Shown piece after piece: positions 45,301 to 54,100 of a stretch of DNA of 64,000 nt. The translations under genes were made by a program, and so were the position numbers. The notes under the pieces were generated by a model that saw only the letters and a program-made list of their open reading frames with translations, searched no databases and was not told the DNA's origin. The DNA is taken from positions 53,355 through 117,354 of the forward strand of contig JAEUHM010000020.1 of assembly GCA_016795485.1 (NCBI GenBank). Direction: 5' to 3'. This DNA is from Verrucomicrobiaceae bacterium. GTDB lineage: Bacteria > Verrucomicrobiota > Verrucomicrobiia > Verrucomicrobiales > Verrucomicrobiaceae. Numbering within the stretch: position 1 is the first letter of the stretch; every line of letters starts with the position of its first letter.

Positions 45301-47933
45301 CGCGCTCCAGTGCCCGTGCGGTTACTGCTACGTCCTCGCAGGCTAATGGAGTAGAAAGCGTTTCCGTTTGGCACTGTCATGAAGAGCTTGTCAGGGCGAC
45401 TTGCGTTGGGTGTGTTGTAAAGATTGGCATAGCCGGCATAGATGTCTGTAAAGCCATCTTTGTTGAGATCTCCCACAGCACACGACTCCATCGCGAGTGT
45501 GGTGAATGGATTGCTGGCCAGCGTGAAGGTTCCATCTCTATCATTCAGCCAAAGTTGCTGCTGCTCACCGGTAAGTAGAAGGTCCACCCATCCGTCATTG
45601 TTGAAGTCGCGGAAGACATTCTGAATCACTCTCCAAGTCACGGAGATGCCAGAAGCAGCCGTAACGTTGGTAAATGCACCGCTGCCATTGTTCCGCATCA
45701 GGTAACTGCTACTGCCATGATTACCGACGAACACGTCCAGATCACCGTCATTGTCTACATCGCCAAAATCTGCCGCCCAACTTTGTTCCCCAAATGCAAG
45801 GCCAAGCACCGCACCGACGTCCGTGAAGTTTCCGTTGCCATTATTCCGCATGAGTTTGTTAATGCGGCGTGGGTCGGTAGCACTATTCACTCCGGCGCGA
45901 CACTTTGACAAATACATGTCTTGGTCCCCATCGTTGTCGTAATCGGTCCATACCACGCCGTAGTTGCCGGAGTTGTCGCTTGTCGGCGTTGTCCGCGTGT
46001 CGATCAAGGTGCTATCAGCGACAAAAGAGCCTGACTTGTTGTTCCGGAACTTGGCGCTCTCTGCGTCATCGTGGCAGGCGAAGATGTCCAGCCATCCATC
46101 GTTATTGATGTCAGCAAATGCGACTGCCTGAGAAAATATGGCCGGACTCGCTAACACAGATTTGGTGTAAGTCGTAGCCCCGCTACTTGCGCGGAAATAT
46201 TGAAGTCCATCGTAGTAGCCACCAGTGATGATATCCGGGAAGCCATTATTGTCCGCATCACCGATAGCCACCGCCCACTGACGCTGCGTGCTCACTGTGC
46301 CGAGGTCTTTGAACGTGAACACACCAGAATCGGAAGGCTGGTAGTCGATCCGCAGGTCATAGCCATTACTCATGTGCACGATGTCATCGCGTCCATCGGC
46401 ATTCATGTCTGCCACACCCATGGCCACGCCACTCGTCCATGACGGAGCAGAGAGTCGGGACGAGTTGTCCACAAACGCGGCCTGATTCGCACTGGTGGCC
46501 GAGAGAACTACCACGGTAACAGTTGCTAAGCTCGACTGAGCACCACTGCTGTCTTGCGCTGTGTAGTTAAAGCTCGCAGCTCCTGTAAATCCTGACGTCG
46601 GAGCAAAACGGACTCTCCCGGAAACAATCGTAGCCGTGCCGTGAACTGCTCCGCTAAGGCTCGCAATGCTCAACGCATCTCCATCAGCATCCGCATCATT
46701 GGCGAGAACATCTACGTCAACGAACTGCCCAGCGAGCGTGCTTGTCTCATCGGCATATGCCACGGGTGCTCGATTGCCCGTTCCACCATTGTCGATTGGC
46801 AGAGATTGTATCCAGGATTGGATCACTGCCACGGCCGCAGAGTCCACGGTATTCCGTCCCACGGGTGGCATTTGATGCATACCCGTCACACTGATGCGGT
46901 GGAACAAGATACTGCGCTCCAAGCTCTGCGGTGAAATCACCCGTGCATCCGCCACTCCAAGATCATAGAGCACCGGGCCATTGATCAAGTTCTGCGAGTT
47001 GGGCGCGGTCGTAAAACGAGCATCGAATGCCACCGCAAGGTTACCAGGTTGGTGGCAGTGGGAGCAGTTTGCATCCAAATAGGACCGCACCCGTGTCTCA
47101 AGGCTTGCTGCCGTATCGGAGATGGCAACGGTCTTGATCATGGAGCCAATAGAACCTTCGGAGATCGCCGGAGTGAAAAGTCCGAGGTGATTAAGGGTAC
47201 GCAGTTGATTGTCCGTTCTCCCAGTAGCCACATAGAGGAGATCGCGATTCAGTTGATGAGTACGAGGACCGAGAACGTGACCCGCGTTGGCATTGTGGCA
47301 GGAGCGGCAGTCGCTTCTGCTCGGATAACTCCACAATTGAGTTCGCGTCCCGCCGCCTGCCGTTGCAATGCTAACCGACTCGCTCTCGCCATCGCTCAGC
47401 AAGTCTGCCTCAGAGCCATCTGCCCGCCAACGATAGGTAATGCCATACCACACCCCATCATCCCCGTGCACAAGAAAGCGAGTCTCCAGCCTGCGAGTGA
47501 CACTGGGATTGCTGTCATTCACAGGAAGGTCGAACTGTTTGATCAGCACAGTACCACGAGGGAACGTCCAAGGACTTGTTTGCGAAAATCCAATCTTCTC
47601 TGCTGCACTATCAGCTACACCATCATTCGGAATCGCAATCCATCGCTGTTTTACCGCTCCATCGGTCCATAGAGGTGAGTTCACATCGTAATGTATGAGC
47701 CCAGGCCGTGGAGTGAGCGTGCTGAGATTGGAAAAGACACCGGTAGTCGAAAGCTGTGCCGGAGCCTCCGGCGCGCCCCCCTGCCCCGGAGTCGTTGACG
47801 GCAGGGCACCGTTCAGAAACTTGCCTATCGGCGTCAGTACATCGAGGCCATAACTCTGAGCGGTGACATCCGTTGGAGAGAATGCCACGAGAAGCAGAGG
47901 GATCAGAAAGGGCCTGAGGGAAATTTGATGCAC
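42378..47933 (-). CDS. Giant secreted diheme cytochrome/FG-GAP/Ig/PA14 protein
   Basis: About 1851 residues. GTG 47933 gives a textbook signal peptide (MHQISLRPFLIPLLLVAF); the frame is open to TTG 48008. Approximate layout counted from 48008: 90-400 a diheme module (CRSCH near 233, CSHCH near 314); 405-500 an Ig/cadherin-like tandem (VLANDADADGDALSI); 520-880 FG-GAP/VCBS repeats (DMNADGRDDIV, DINNDGWLDIF, DYDNDGDQDMY); 890-970 ASPIC/UnbV-type (GTGARIELHG … LKVRWPSG); 975-1150 Ig-like; 1150-1285 malectin-like; 1290-1435 PA14 (TGTYYYG … VRLEWSS); 1570-end a C-terminal domain like TIGR02597, known from Verrucomicrobium. It is probably a cell-surface electron carrier and polymer-binding protein. 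The exact role is unknown. Confidence 0.75.
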   Translation of the reverse strand: MHQISLRPFLIPLLLVAFSPTDVTAQSYGLDVLTPIGKFLNGALPSTTPGQGGAPEAPAQLSTTGVFSNLSTLTPRPGLIHYDVNSPLWTDGAVKQRWIAIPNDGVADSAAEKIGFSQTSPWTFPRGTVLIKQFDLPVNDSNPSVTRRLETRFLVHGDDGVWYGITYRWRADGSEADLLSDGESESVSIATAGGGTRTQLWSYPSRSDCRSCHNANAGHVLGPRTHQLNRDLLYVATGRTDNQLRTLNHLGLFTPAISEGSIGSMIKTVAISDTAASLETRVRSYLDANCSHCHQPGNLAVAFDARFTTAPNSQNLINGPVLYDLGVADARVISPQSLERSILFHRISVTGMHQMPPVGRNTVDSAAVAVIQSWIQSLPIDNGGTGNRAPVAYADETSTLAGQFVDVDVLANDADADGDALSIASLSGAVHGTATIVSGRVRFAPTSGFTGAASFNYTAQDSSGAQSSLATVTVVVLSATSANQAAFVDNSSRLSAPSWTSGVAMGVADMNADGRDDIVHMSNGYDLRIDYQPSDSGVFTFKDLGTVSTQRQWAVAIGDADNNGFPDIITGGYYDGLQYFRASSGATTYTKSVLASPAIFSQAVAFADINNDGWLDIFACHDDAESAKFRNNKSGSFVADSTLIDTRTTPTSDNSGNYGVVWTDYDNDGDQDMYLSKCRAGVNSATDPRRINKLMRNNGNGNFTDVGAVLGLAFGEQSWAADFGDVDNDGDLDVFVGNHGSSSYLMRNNGSGAFTNVTAASGISVTWRVIQNVFRDFNNDGWVDLLLTGEQQQLWLNDRDGTFTLASNPFTTLAMESCAVGDLNKDGFTDIYAGYANLYNTPNASRPDKLFMTVPNGNAFYSISLRGRSSNRTGTGARIELHGTWGTQVREVRSGESYGITHSPTQIFGMGNAASASLLKVRWPSGTVDQAANVPANRFVTLVEGGTVAPTLANPGPQTDLVGNAVNLAITASDSTSDPLTFSAVNLPIGLQIHASTGVISGTIQSGTQGSYPVTVLVTDGWSSVSQAFTWTVTAPLTASLSTSSTSVSGIFTVNVTLSQPVADLSAAAFTLNNASIIGISGSGTQWVLTVQSSAQGAVGVGFGSSSIAVYNDLPVPVNARIQFQPAATPLISGSLADHGHVFGPRFGQKYGWSTDHTAEARRRSVATDPRLDSMIAMKPSANWEMETPNGSYDVTVSVGDASEPSVNTLFVEGTAVMSNVKLRAGKSSSQTTRVAVVDGKITITNGAFTRLQSVQIIPVGSALLAANQGLTGTYYYGTNFNQARFSRSDAVIDFDWGSTSPDPRVPIDQFSVRWTGTMIPRFSEAHTFTTTTAGQVRLWVNGALVIDQWTKHLETQFSGSAVLTAGVPVSIRMDYASSFGAAEVRLEWSSVSVSRRVVPSTHLRVSESASPTTFIGSASGNSDSDYATDLLEHALGTSAVSGVQTAAPFLLETSGTSAVDAVVHRPTAVSDITYSLETTTDLVSWSPVASAPTATDIGGGTTALRWANIHLAAPAGIQGGIIRCRVTWSGGGTAVTTPKSWQRYSQAAGTQTFGINVVRPPVYAGMVGNAIGTNVDFVEDSNLAAIIDPETSYYLEVRSGALAGTRYEIAGFTRMGVSTASPVGTITGARLVVRPHMTIGQVFNKDAFVGSLNPSTADTILFYEGTSFRSLFFVKGGTSFDHWTLGGDVNVANAERTVIQPGVGLMTRITGSQSRTLLLTGEVRTEPFRRQMVTGTSLVSNPWPVDMTPASGVFTEANGFTSSRSPATADQIRLFGGDSGPTNNYVSYWLVGAGSIRNWAALSDVNLTSVNSTLSLKSGRAFFIKFQPTSTVNPWLIPLPGTSGSGLAAQ

Positions 47934-48304
47934 GAGTGATAACCGTAATTTCCATAAGCTGCCACAGCTCCATATCGCAGACAATTGAAATTGAGAACAT
48001 TTTCTCAAATAGCAACAAAATTGACCGCGATTGTCAGGAAACCCAAACTTTTAATGCTGTTCCTCAACATTGCATCCCACTTCTTAGAAGTGAGATTCCG
48101 CTCCCGCCCGACCTAAACGCCTGAAAATGAACAAGTTGCGACTGGAGTTTCTTACCCCCTGCGGGCTCATTGCTGATCCCGCCCGAACTGATCCAGTAAG
48201 TAAAATCAACAGAGACAAACAATCGCGACTACAGATTTTGGCCGATGCTCCAACTTTCCCCTCCCCATCGAGGCCAAGGACCATCACCACATACCCTCGA
48301 AGAC
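47934..48304 (-). promoter_or_regulatory. Upstream region of giant gene, with two palindromes
   Basis: 371 bases. Two short perfect inverted repeats may be operators or structural sites: 47991-48008 (TTGAGAACATTTTCTCAA, 7-bp arms, 4-base loop) and 48078-48092 (CACTTCTTAGAAGTG, 7-bp arms, centre T). Both lie upstream of the GTG start at 47933. Frames on the plus strand (48127-48426) overlap sbtB and lack any family support. Confidence 0.35.
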
Positions 48305-48592
48305 TCAGAACTTATCTGGTCGCATCACCCGCACGTCACTTTCATACGCGATCATGGCATAGGCTTCAAAGAAGTCGCTTCGGAGTCTCTCCAACAGGGT
48401 CTGAGCGACTGCAGACTTGGCGATGACATCGATCTGCACATTGCCGCTCTCAATCAGATCCGCACTGCGATCTCCTTGCCGGCCGCTGCCACGCACGTCA
48501 AAGGCCGTGTGGCCGTGTGCACCACATTCACGCAATAGATCGACAACACGCTCCTCCAACACAGATTCGCAAATAATGGTGACGAGTTTCAT
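48305..48592 (-). CDS. sbtB: PII-like signalling protein, SbtB family
   Basis: 95 residues starting MKLVTIICESVLEERVVDLLRECGAHGHTAFDVRG with ferredoxin-like beta-alpha-beta pattern of PII. SbtB binds adenyl nucleotides such as cAMP and AMP and gates the bicarbonate transporter SbtA. The classical C-terminal redox R-loop of cyanobacterial SbtB (CGPEGC) is absent; this one ends VRVMRPDKF. It lies 17 bases after the sbtA stop, so it is part of the same transcript. ATGs at 48601 and 48607 are alternatives. GlnB itself lacks this sequence pattern. Confidence 0.78.
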   Translation of the reverse strand: MKLVTIICESVLEERVVDLLRECGAHGHTAFDVRGSGRQGDRSADLIESGNVQIDVIAKSAVAQTLLERLRSDFFEAYAMIAYESDVRVMRPDKF

Positions 48593-48609
48593 CGGATGCA
48601 TGTTCATAG

Positions 48610-49584
48610 TTAGATGCGTTTGGCGAGTTCGAAGAACAAAGGGATGCCTACAGTGATATTGAAGGGAAACGTGATCGCTAGTGCTGCGGTGAGCGAATAA
48701 GTCGGGTTCGCATCCGGTAATGAGAGCCGCACTGCCGCAGGGGCCGCAATGTAACTGGCGCTTGCGGCAAGCACGCCGAGCAGCATAGCCCCACCTGTGC
48801 TCAAGCCTACCCAGTTGCCCAGCACTACACCTGCTGCGCCATGCACCACAGGAGCAACGAGGCCGAAGAGCAGCAGGAAGACACCCACCTTCTTCAGATC
48901 ACCCAATCTGCGCCCTGCCACCATGCCCATTTCGAGCAGAAACAAGGCGAGCACGCCTTGAAACGGCGTCACAAAGAAGCCCTCGACCGATTCCATGCCG
49001 CGCTTGCCGCACAGCGAACCGATCACCATCGCACCGATGAGCAGCAGCACACCCTTGCCGAGCACCGCATCTCGTAGAGCATGACGCACGCCTTGATCTG
49101 ACAATGAGAACTTGCCGCTTAAGGCTCCTTTGCCCAGCATCACGCCCACGACGATCGCAGGCGATTCCATCACCGCCAGAAAGGCTGAAGCGTAACTCTC
49201 ATAAGGCTGGTGAGTGCTTTTGAGGAAGTTCGTTGCCGCAATGAAGGTCACTGCGCTGACGCTACCATAGTGGGCCGCTATGGCCCCGGCATCTGCGGTG
49301 CTAAAACCGCCCAACTTTCGGAGCACAGGATAAGTCCACAGAGGAATCAGCCCGCCCATCGCCATCGCCGCTAGCGCTGGCAGCCAAACCGCACCAATGC
49401 CAGCTTCATTGATCGCCACGCCTCCTTTGAAGCCGATAGCCGTCAGCAAGTAGATCGTGAGCGTGGTGTACAGCGACTCGGGAAACTTCAAATCGCTCTT
49501 CGACACCGCCGCGAAGACTCCAAGGACGAAAAACAAGACGGCAGGGCTAAGCAGGTTCGATTGAATCGCGGTGAGGAAGTCCAT
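48610..49584 (-). CDS. sbtA: Sodium-dependent bicarbonate transporter SbtA family
   Basis: 324 residues with about ten hydrophobic helices, typical for SbtA. Signatures include NLLSPAVLFFVLGVFAA, SKSDLKFPESLY, TIYLLTAIGFKGG, FSTADAGAIAAHYGSVSAVTF and ASASYIAAPAAVRLSLPDANP. SbtA takes up HCO3- with Na+ in cyanobacteria. Here it is in a non-photosynthetic-looking genome, where it may feed carboxylases such as pyruvate or acetyl-CoA carboxylase. ATG 49584 (MDFLTAIQSN) is preferred; an extension to 49623 has no counterpart. SbtB follows at 17 bases. Confidence 0.88.
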   Translation of the reverse strand: MDFLTAIQSNLLSPAVLFFVLGVFAAVSKSDLKFPESLYTTLTIYLLTAIGFKGGVAINEAGIGAVWLPALAAMAMGGLIPLWTYPVLRKLGGFSTADAGAIAAHYGSVSAVTFIAATNFLKSTHQPYESYASAFLAVMESPAIVVGVMLGKGALSGKFSLSDQGVRHALRDAVLGKGVLLLIGAMVIGSLCGKRGMESVEGFFVTPFQGVLALFLLEMGMVAGRRLGDLKKVGVFLLLFGLVAPVVHGAAGVVLGNWVGLSTGGAMLLGVLAASASYIAAPAAVRLSLPDANPTYSLTAALAITFPFNITVGIPLFFELAKRI

Positions 49585-49666
49585 GAATGCTGTTTCATGC
49601 CCACACAGCAAGATTCTTTCCAATTCATGTTTTGCCTCGAATCGTTCAGTTTACTCAAACTCAAAA

Positions 49667-49695
49667 CGCCACAACCCGCACTGTCGGTTGTGGCG
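49667..49695 (-). terminator. Intrinsic terminator of the RND efflux operon
   Basis: A 10-bp perfect stem (CGCCACAACC at 49667-49676 with GGTTGTGGCG at 49686-49695) has a 9-base loop. Read leftward it is followed by TTTTGAGTTTG. It lies 24 bases after the end of the outer-membrane factor gene. Confidence 0.8.
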
Positions 49696-49718
49696 CTCTT
49701 TGTTTATGCACTGATCGA

Positions 49719-51158
49719 TCAAGTGCCCTGACTGTAACCGCCACCGAGTGCCTTGTAGGCGTTCACAAAAGCGGTGAGTTGCTTCTGCTTTAGCTCAACG
49801 AGGTCCATCCTGGCTTCGAGAGCATCACGCTGGGTCAAGAGAACCTCAGTGTAGTCAGCTCGAGCGTTGTTGAAGAGCTGTCCTACGATCGTGATCGAGT
49901 CAGACAGCACCTTCACCTGTTCACTCTTTCGTTCGTAGCTTTGGTTGAGATTCCGAATCTCGCTGAGCTGGTTCACCACCTCAATGTAAGCCTTCAGCAC
50001 GGCTTGCTGGTAGGCATAAATGGCGCTGACCTGCTTGGCACTGGCACCCTGATATTCGGCTTGGATGGCACTACGATTGATCAACGGCCCCGCGACATTC
50101 GCTGCAGCGCCATAGATGAGGGAAGCAGGTGTGTCGAAGGCCGAGGAGAGTGTGAACGATTGCAAGCCGAGTGCGGCAGAAATGTTCACCGAGGGATAGA
50201 AGCGCGCGGCTGCCGCTTTCACCTCCAAGCCGGTTGCGGCCAGTTCGAGCTCAGCTTTGCGGACATCGGGCCGATTGCGCAACAGCTCGGCTGGAAGGCC
50301 GGAGCGGATGTTGGTGAGCATGCGTTGTTCGAATCCAGACGAGTTGCGTTTGATGTGTTGAGGATAACGACCAGCCAGGTAGTTGAGCCGGTTTTCCATC
50401 ACGGTGATTTTTTGCTGAACCTCAAACAGATGGCTTTGATTTTTGAGCACTTCAGCTTCAAAGCGCTTCACTGCGAGTTCTGTGACCTTGCCGGCATCCT
50501 TTTGCATTTTCACGGTCTTGAGCGCGTCTTGTTGCACCTGAATCATGGGCTTCAAGATGGTCAATTGCGTATCAAGGGCCAGTAGCTCGTAGTAGGACTC
50601 TGCGATTTCGGCTACAAGATGGGTGATCATGAAGTTTCGCCCCTCTTGAGTGGCGAGGTAGCGCTTGATGGAGGCGTCGCGCTCGTTGCGGAGCTTGCGC
50701 CAAATATCGACTTCCCACTCAAACTCGGCGGCGCTCGCAAAGTTGGTTAAGGGATCAGGAAACCTTTTCTCTGGCTTGATTTCTAAACCCTCCTCAACAG
50801 CACCTTCACGAGTGTATCTGCCCACCTTATCGACTCCGGCATTACCACCGAAGCTGAGAAATGGAAAGATCGCTCCCTTGCGCCCACGCACCTCCGCCTT
50901 GGAAACCGCGATCTCCTGCATCAGGATGTTCAGTTCCTGGTTGTTCTGCAAAGCAGTGCTGATCAGCGAGGTGAGGTTGGGATCTTTGAAATACTCTCGC
51001 CAACCGATAAGCGCGGAGCTTTTGGCGCCCTCGGCATTGGGATACTTTGATGGAAGCGGCGGATCGCTTGAAGGTAGAGCCTCTTGGCGAGGTGTAACGC
51101 AGCTCTGCACGAGGATGAGGGTGCAGCTAAAAAGAATGGCATGGAATGGCTTGTTCAT
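49719..51158 (-). CDS. Outer-membrane efflux factor, NodT/TolC family lipoprotein
   Basis: 479 residues. The lipobox is LILVQSC (Cys near 20). Two repeats of the OEP fold are seen (GWREYFKDPNLTSLISTALQNNQELNIL … NERDASIKRYLATQEG; LPAELLRNRPDVRKAELELAATGLEVKAAAARFYPSVNISAALG). It forms the trimeric channel-tunnel across the outer membrane for the RND pump. It is the third gene of the adaptor-pump-channel operon, 20 bases after the pump gene, and is followed by a terminator. Confidence 0.92.
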   Translation of the reverse strand: MNKPFHAILFSCTLILVQSCVTPRQEALPSSDPPLPSKYPNAEGAKSSALIGWREYFKDPNLTSLISTALQNNQELNILMQEIAVSKAEVRGRKGAIFPFLSFGGNAGVDKVGRYTREGAVEEGLEIKPEKRFPDPLTNFASAAEFEWEVDIWRKLRNERDASIKRYLATQEGRNFMITHLVAEIAESYYELLALDTQLTILKPMIQVQQDALKTVKMQKDAGKVTELAVKRFEAEVLKNQSHLFEVQQKITVMENRLNYLAGRYPQHIKRNSSGFEQRMLTNIRSGLPAELLRNRPDVRKAELELAATGLEVKAAAARFYPSVNISAALGLQSFTLSSAFDTPASLIYGAAANVAGPLINRSAIQAEYQGASAKQVSAIYAYQQAVLKAYIEVVNQLSEIRNLNQSYERKSEQVKVLSDSITIVGQLFNNARADYTEVLLTQRDALEARMDLVELKQKQLTAFVNAYKALGGGYSQGT

Positions 51159-51178
51159 GATGGATGGGGGTTGAAGTT

Positions 51179-54100
51179 TCAGTCGAACTCACCGAGCTCA
51201 CTAAGGGGTGTGTCATGTTCATCAGGCAGCAGCTTGCCTCGGTCGGAGAGGGTACCGAAGATGTAATAAAGACCTGGCACGACGAGGAGACCCATCACGG
51301 TGCCTAGCAGCATGCCACCCGCAGCGGAGGCTCCGATGGTCTTGTTGGCAATCGCTCCAGCGCCAGTGGCTCGCAGCAGCGGAACCATGCCTGCGATGAA
51401 GGCAAACGATGTCATCAGAATCGGGCGAAGACGTACTTTGGCACTCTCCACAGCTGCATCAAAGATGGAGAGTCCCTCGTGATGCCGCTGGGCGGCAAAC
51501 TCCACAATAAGGATGGCGTTTTTTCCCAACAGGCCAACGAGCATGATGAGGCCGACCTGCGCGTAGATGTCATTGTCCAGGCCCATGGCGTTCAGCATGG
51601 CAAAGGAGCCCATGACGCCGACGGGCAGCGACAGGATCACCGCCAGAGGCAGCATGAAGCTTTCATATTGTCCAACAAGGACGAGATACACGAACGCTAG
51701 CACGATGATGAAGATGTAGATCGCTTCGTTGCCGCGTCCCACCTCATCGAACGAAAGGCCCGCCCAGCCGATGTCGTAACCGCGTGGCAGAGTCTGTGCC
51801 GCCACCTCCTGGATCGCTTTGATGGCGTCTCCACTGCTGTAGCCTTTTGCGGGTGCACCTTGAATGGATGGGGCGGGATACGCATTGTAGCGGGTGATCT
51901 CGTTCAGACCCTGCTTTGGCACCAACTTGACGAAGGCTGAGTAGGGAACCATCTCACCCTTTTCGTTGGCTACATACAGGTCATTGAGATCCTTGGGCAT
52001 CCGACGGAACTTGGGATCGGCCTGGACATAAAGCTTGAAGAACTGTCCGAACTTGATGAATCCCTGCTCGTAGGTGCTGCCAATCAGGATGCCAAGATTG
52101 TCCATCGCCTTTCCGACGGAGACGCCTTTTTGCATGGCGACTTTGTTGTCAATGATGATCTCCTGCTGCGGGTAGTTCGCGCTGAAGAAGGTGAAAAGAC
52201 CGCGCAGTTCTTTGCGCTTTTGCAGTGCCTCCATGAACTCGTTGTTCACCACCTGAAGACGGTCGTAGTCACCCGTATTGGTCTTGTCCAGCAGGCGTAA
52301 AGAAAAGCCACCGGCTGCTCCATAACCAGGCACGGCGGGAGGCTCATAAAACTCCAACTGAGCACCAGCGATCTCTTTGCACCTATGCTCCAGCTCCGCG
52401 ATAATCTGCGGTGCGGTAAGCGTGCGTTCCGACCAGTTCTTGAGGTTGATCAAGCAAGTGCCGGCGTTGGAGCCGCGACCTTCCGTGAGCACTTCGTAGC
52501 CAGCAAGGGTTGAGACAGATTCGACGCCTTCGATGCTCTTGGCGATCTTTTGCAACTCAGTGGATTTGGCATAGGTTCGCTCCAGGGTCGAACCCGGTGG
52601 CGTTTGCAGAATGGCGTAGATCATGCCTTGGTCCTCGGCAGGAATGAAGCCCGCTGGCAGTTCCTGGTTGATGTAGTAGGTCCCTGCCCCAGCTCCCACC
52701 AGTAGAATGAGCGTCAGGATCCAGCGGTGGACTATCCTCTTGAGCAAGCTCTCGTACATGTCCGTGATTCTTTCGAAAACGCGGTTGAAGAGGTCGAGCA
52801 GCAGAGCAACCGGCCCACGCCACTTTTTGACCCCACCATGATCGGGCTTTTTCAATAGCATCGCACACAAGACGGGCGCTAGGGTGAGTGCCATGACGCC
52901 GGAGAGCACGATGGCCACCGCCATGGTGATGGAGAACTGGCGGTAGAAGACGCCAACCGGGCCCGGCATGAAGGTGACTGGCACGAACACCGCTGTCATC
53001 ACAAGCGTGATGGCGATGATCACGCCTGCAATCTCATGGAGCACCAGCTTTGTTGCGGCATAGGGCGACATGTGGTCTTTCCCATGCATCTTTGCATGGA
53101 CGGCTTCCACGACGACGATGGCGTTGTCCACCACAATGCCGATGGCCAGAACCAAAGCGAAGAGGGTGATGAGATTGATGGAGACACCGAAGCATTGCAT
53201 CAGGAGGAAGGCACCAACGAGAGACACTGGTACTGCCAGTGTCGGGATGAGTGTGGAGCGCCCGTCCCCCAAAAATACAAACACCACAAGCGCGACCAGA
53301 ATGAAAGCTTCCACCAGGGTGTGTAGGACCTTCTCAATTGAGGCATCAAGGAAGTTGGAGACGTCATAGCTGATCTTGTAATCCATGCCCGAGGGGAAGG
53401 ATTTCACTTTGAACTCCGCCAGCTTTGCCTTGATCTCCTTGATCACTTCATGGGCGTTGCTTCCGAAGCTTTGTTTGATCACGATCGCAGCAGAAGGGCT
53501 GCCATCGAGATCGGAGTAGAGGTCGTAGAACTCGCTGCCGAGTTCCACTGTGGCAACGTCCTTCAGTCGCAACAGCTCACCTTCTTCCGTTGCCCGAAGG
53601 ATCACGTTCTCATACTGCTCCACATCGTTAAATCGGCCCGAATAGGTGAGGACGTATTCCAGTGCCTGGGAGGTCTTACTATCAGCACGTCCAAGACGTC
53701 CAGGTGAACCAATGACGCTTTGTTCCGCCAGGGCTTCCATCACCTTTTCCGTTGAGATGTTGTAGGCTCTCATGCGGTCTGGTTTGAGCCAGATGCGCAT
53801 GGCATACTGTCGGGTGCCCAGGATCTTGGCTGAACCCACACCGGGGATACGGCTCAACTCGGGAATGAGATTGATGTAGCCGTAGTTGAACAAAAACTGC
53901 ATGTCCGCATTTTTGTCCGTGCTGTATAGGTTAACATACATCAGCATGTTAGGCGTGAGGTTGTTCACCACGACGCCCTCGCGTTGCACCAGTGGAGGGA
54001 GGCGGCTCATCACCTGATTGACGCGGTTCATCACGTTCACCGTCGCTTGGTTGGGGTCGGTGCCCATGTTGAAGATGACTTGGATGGTCGCTTCACCCGC

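Noticed and set aside
48127..48426. 99-residue plus frame upstream of sbtB region
   Set aside because: It overlaps sbtB on the other strand and shows no conserved pattern.
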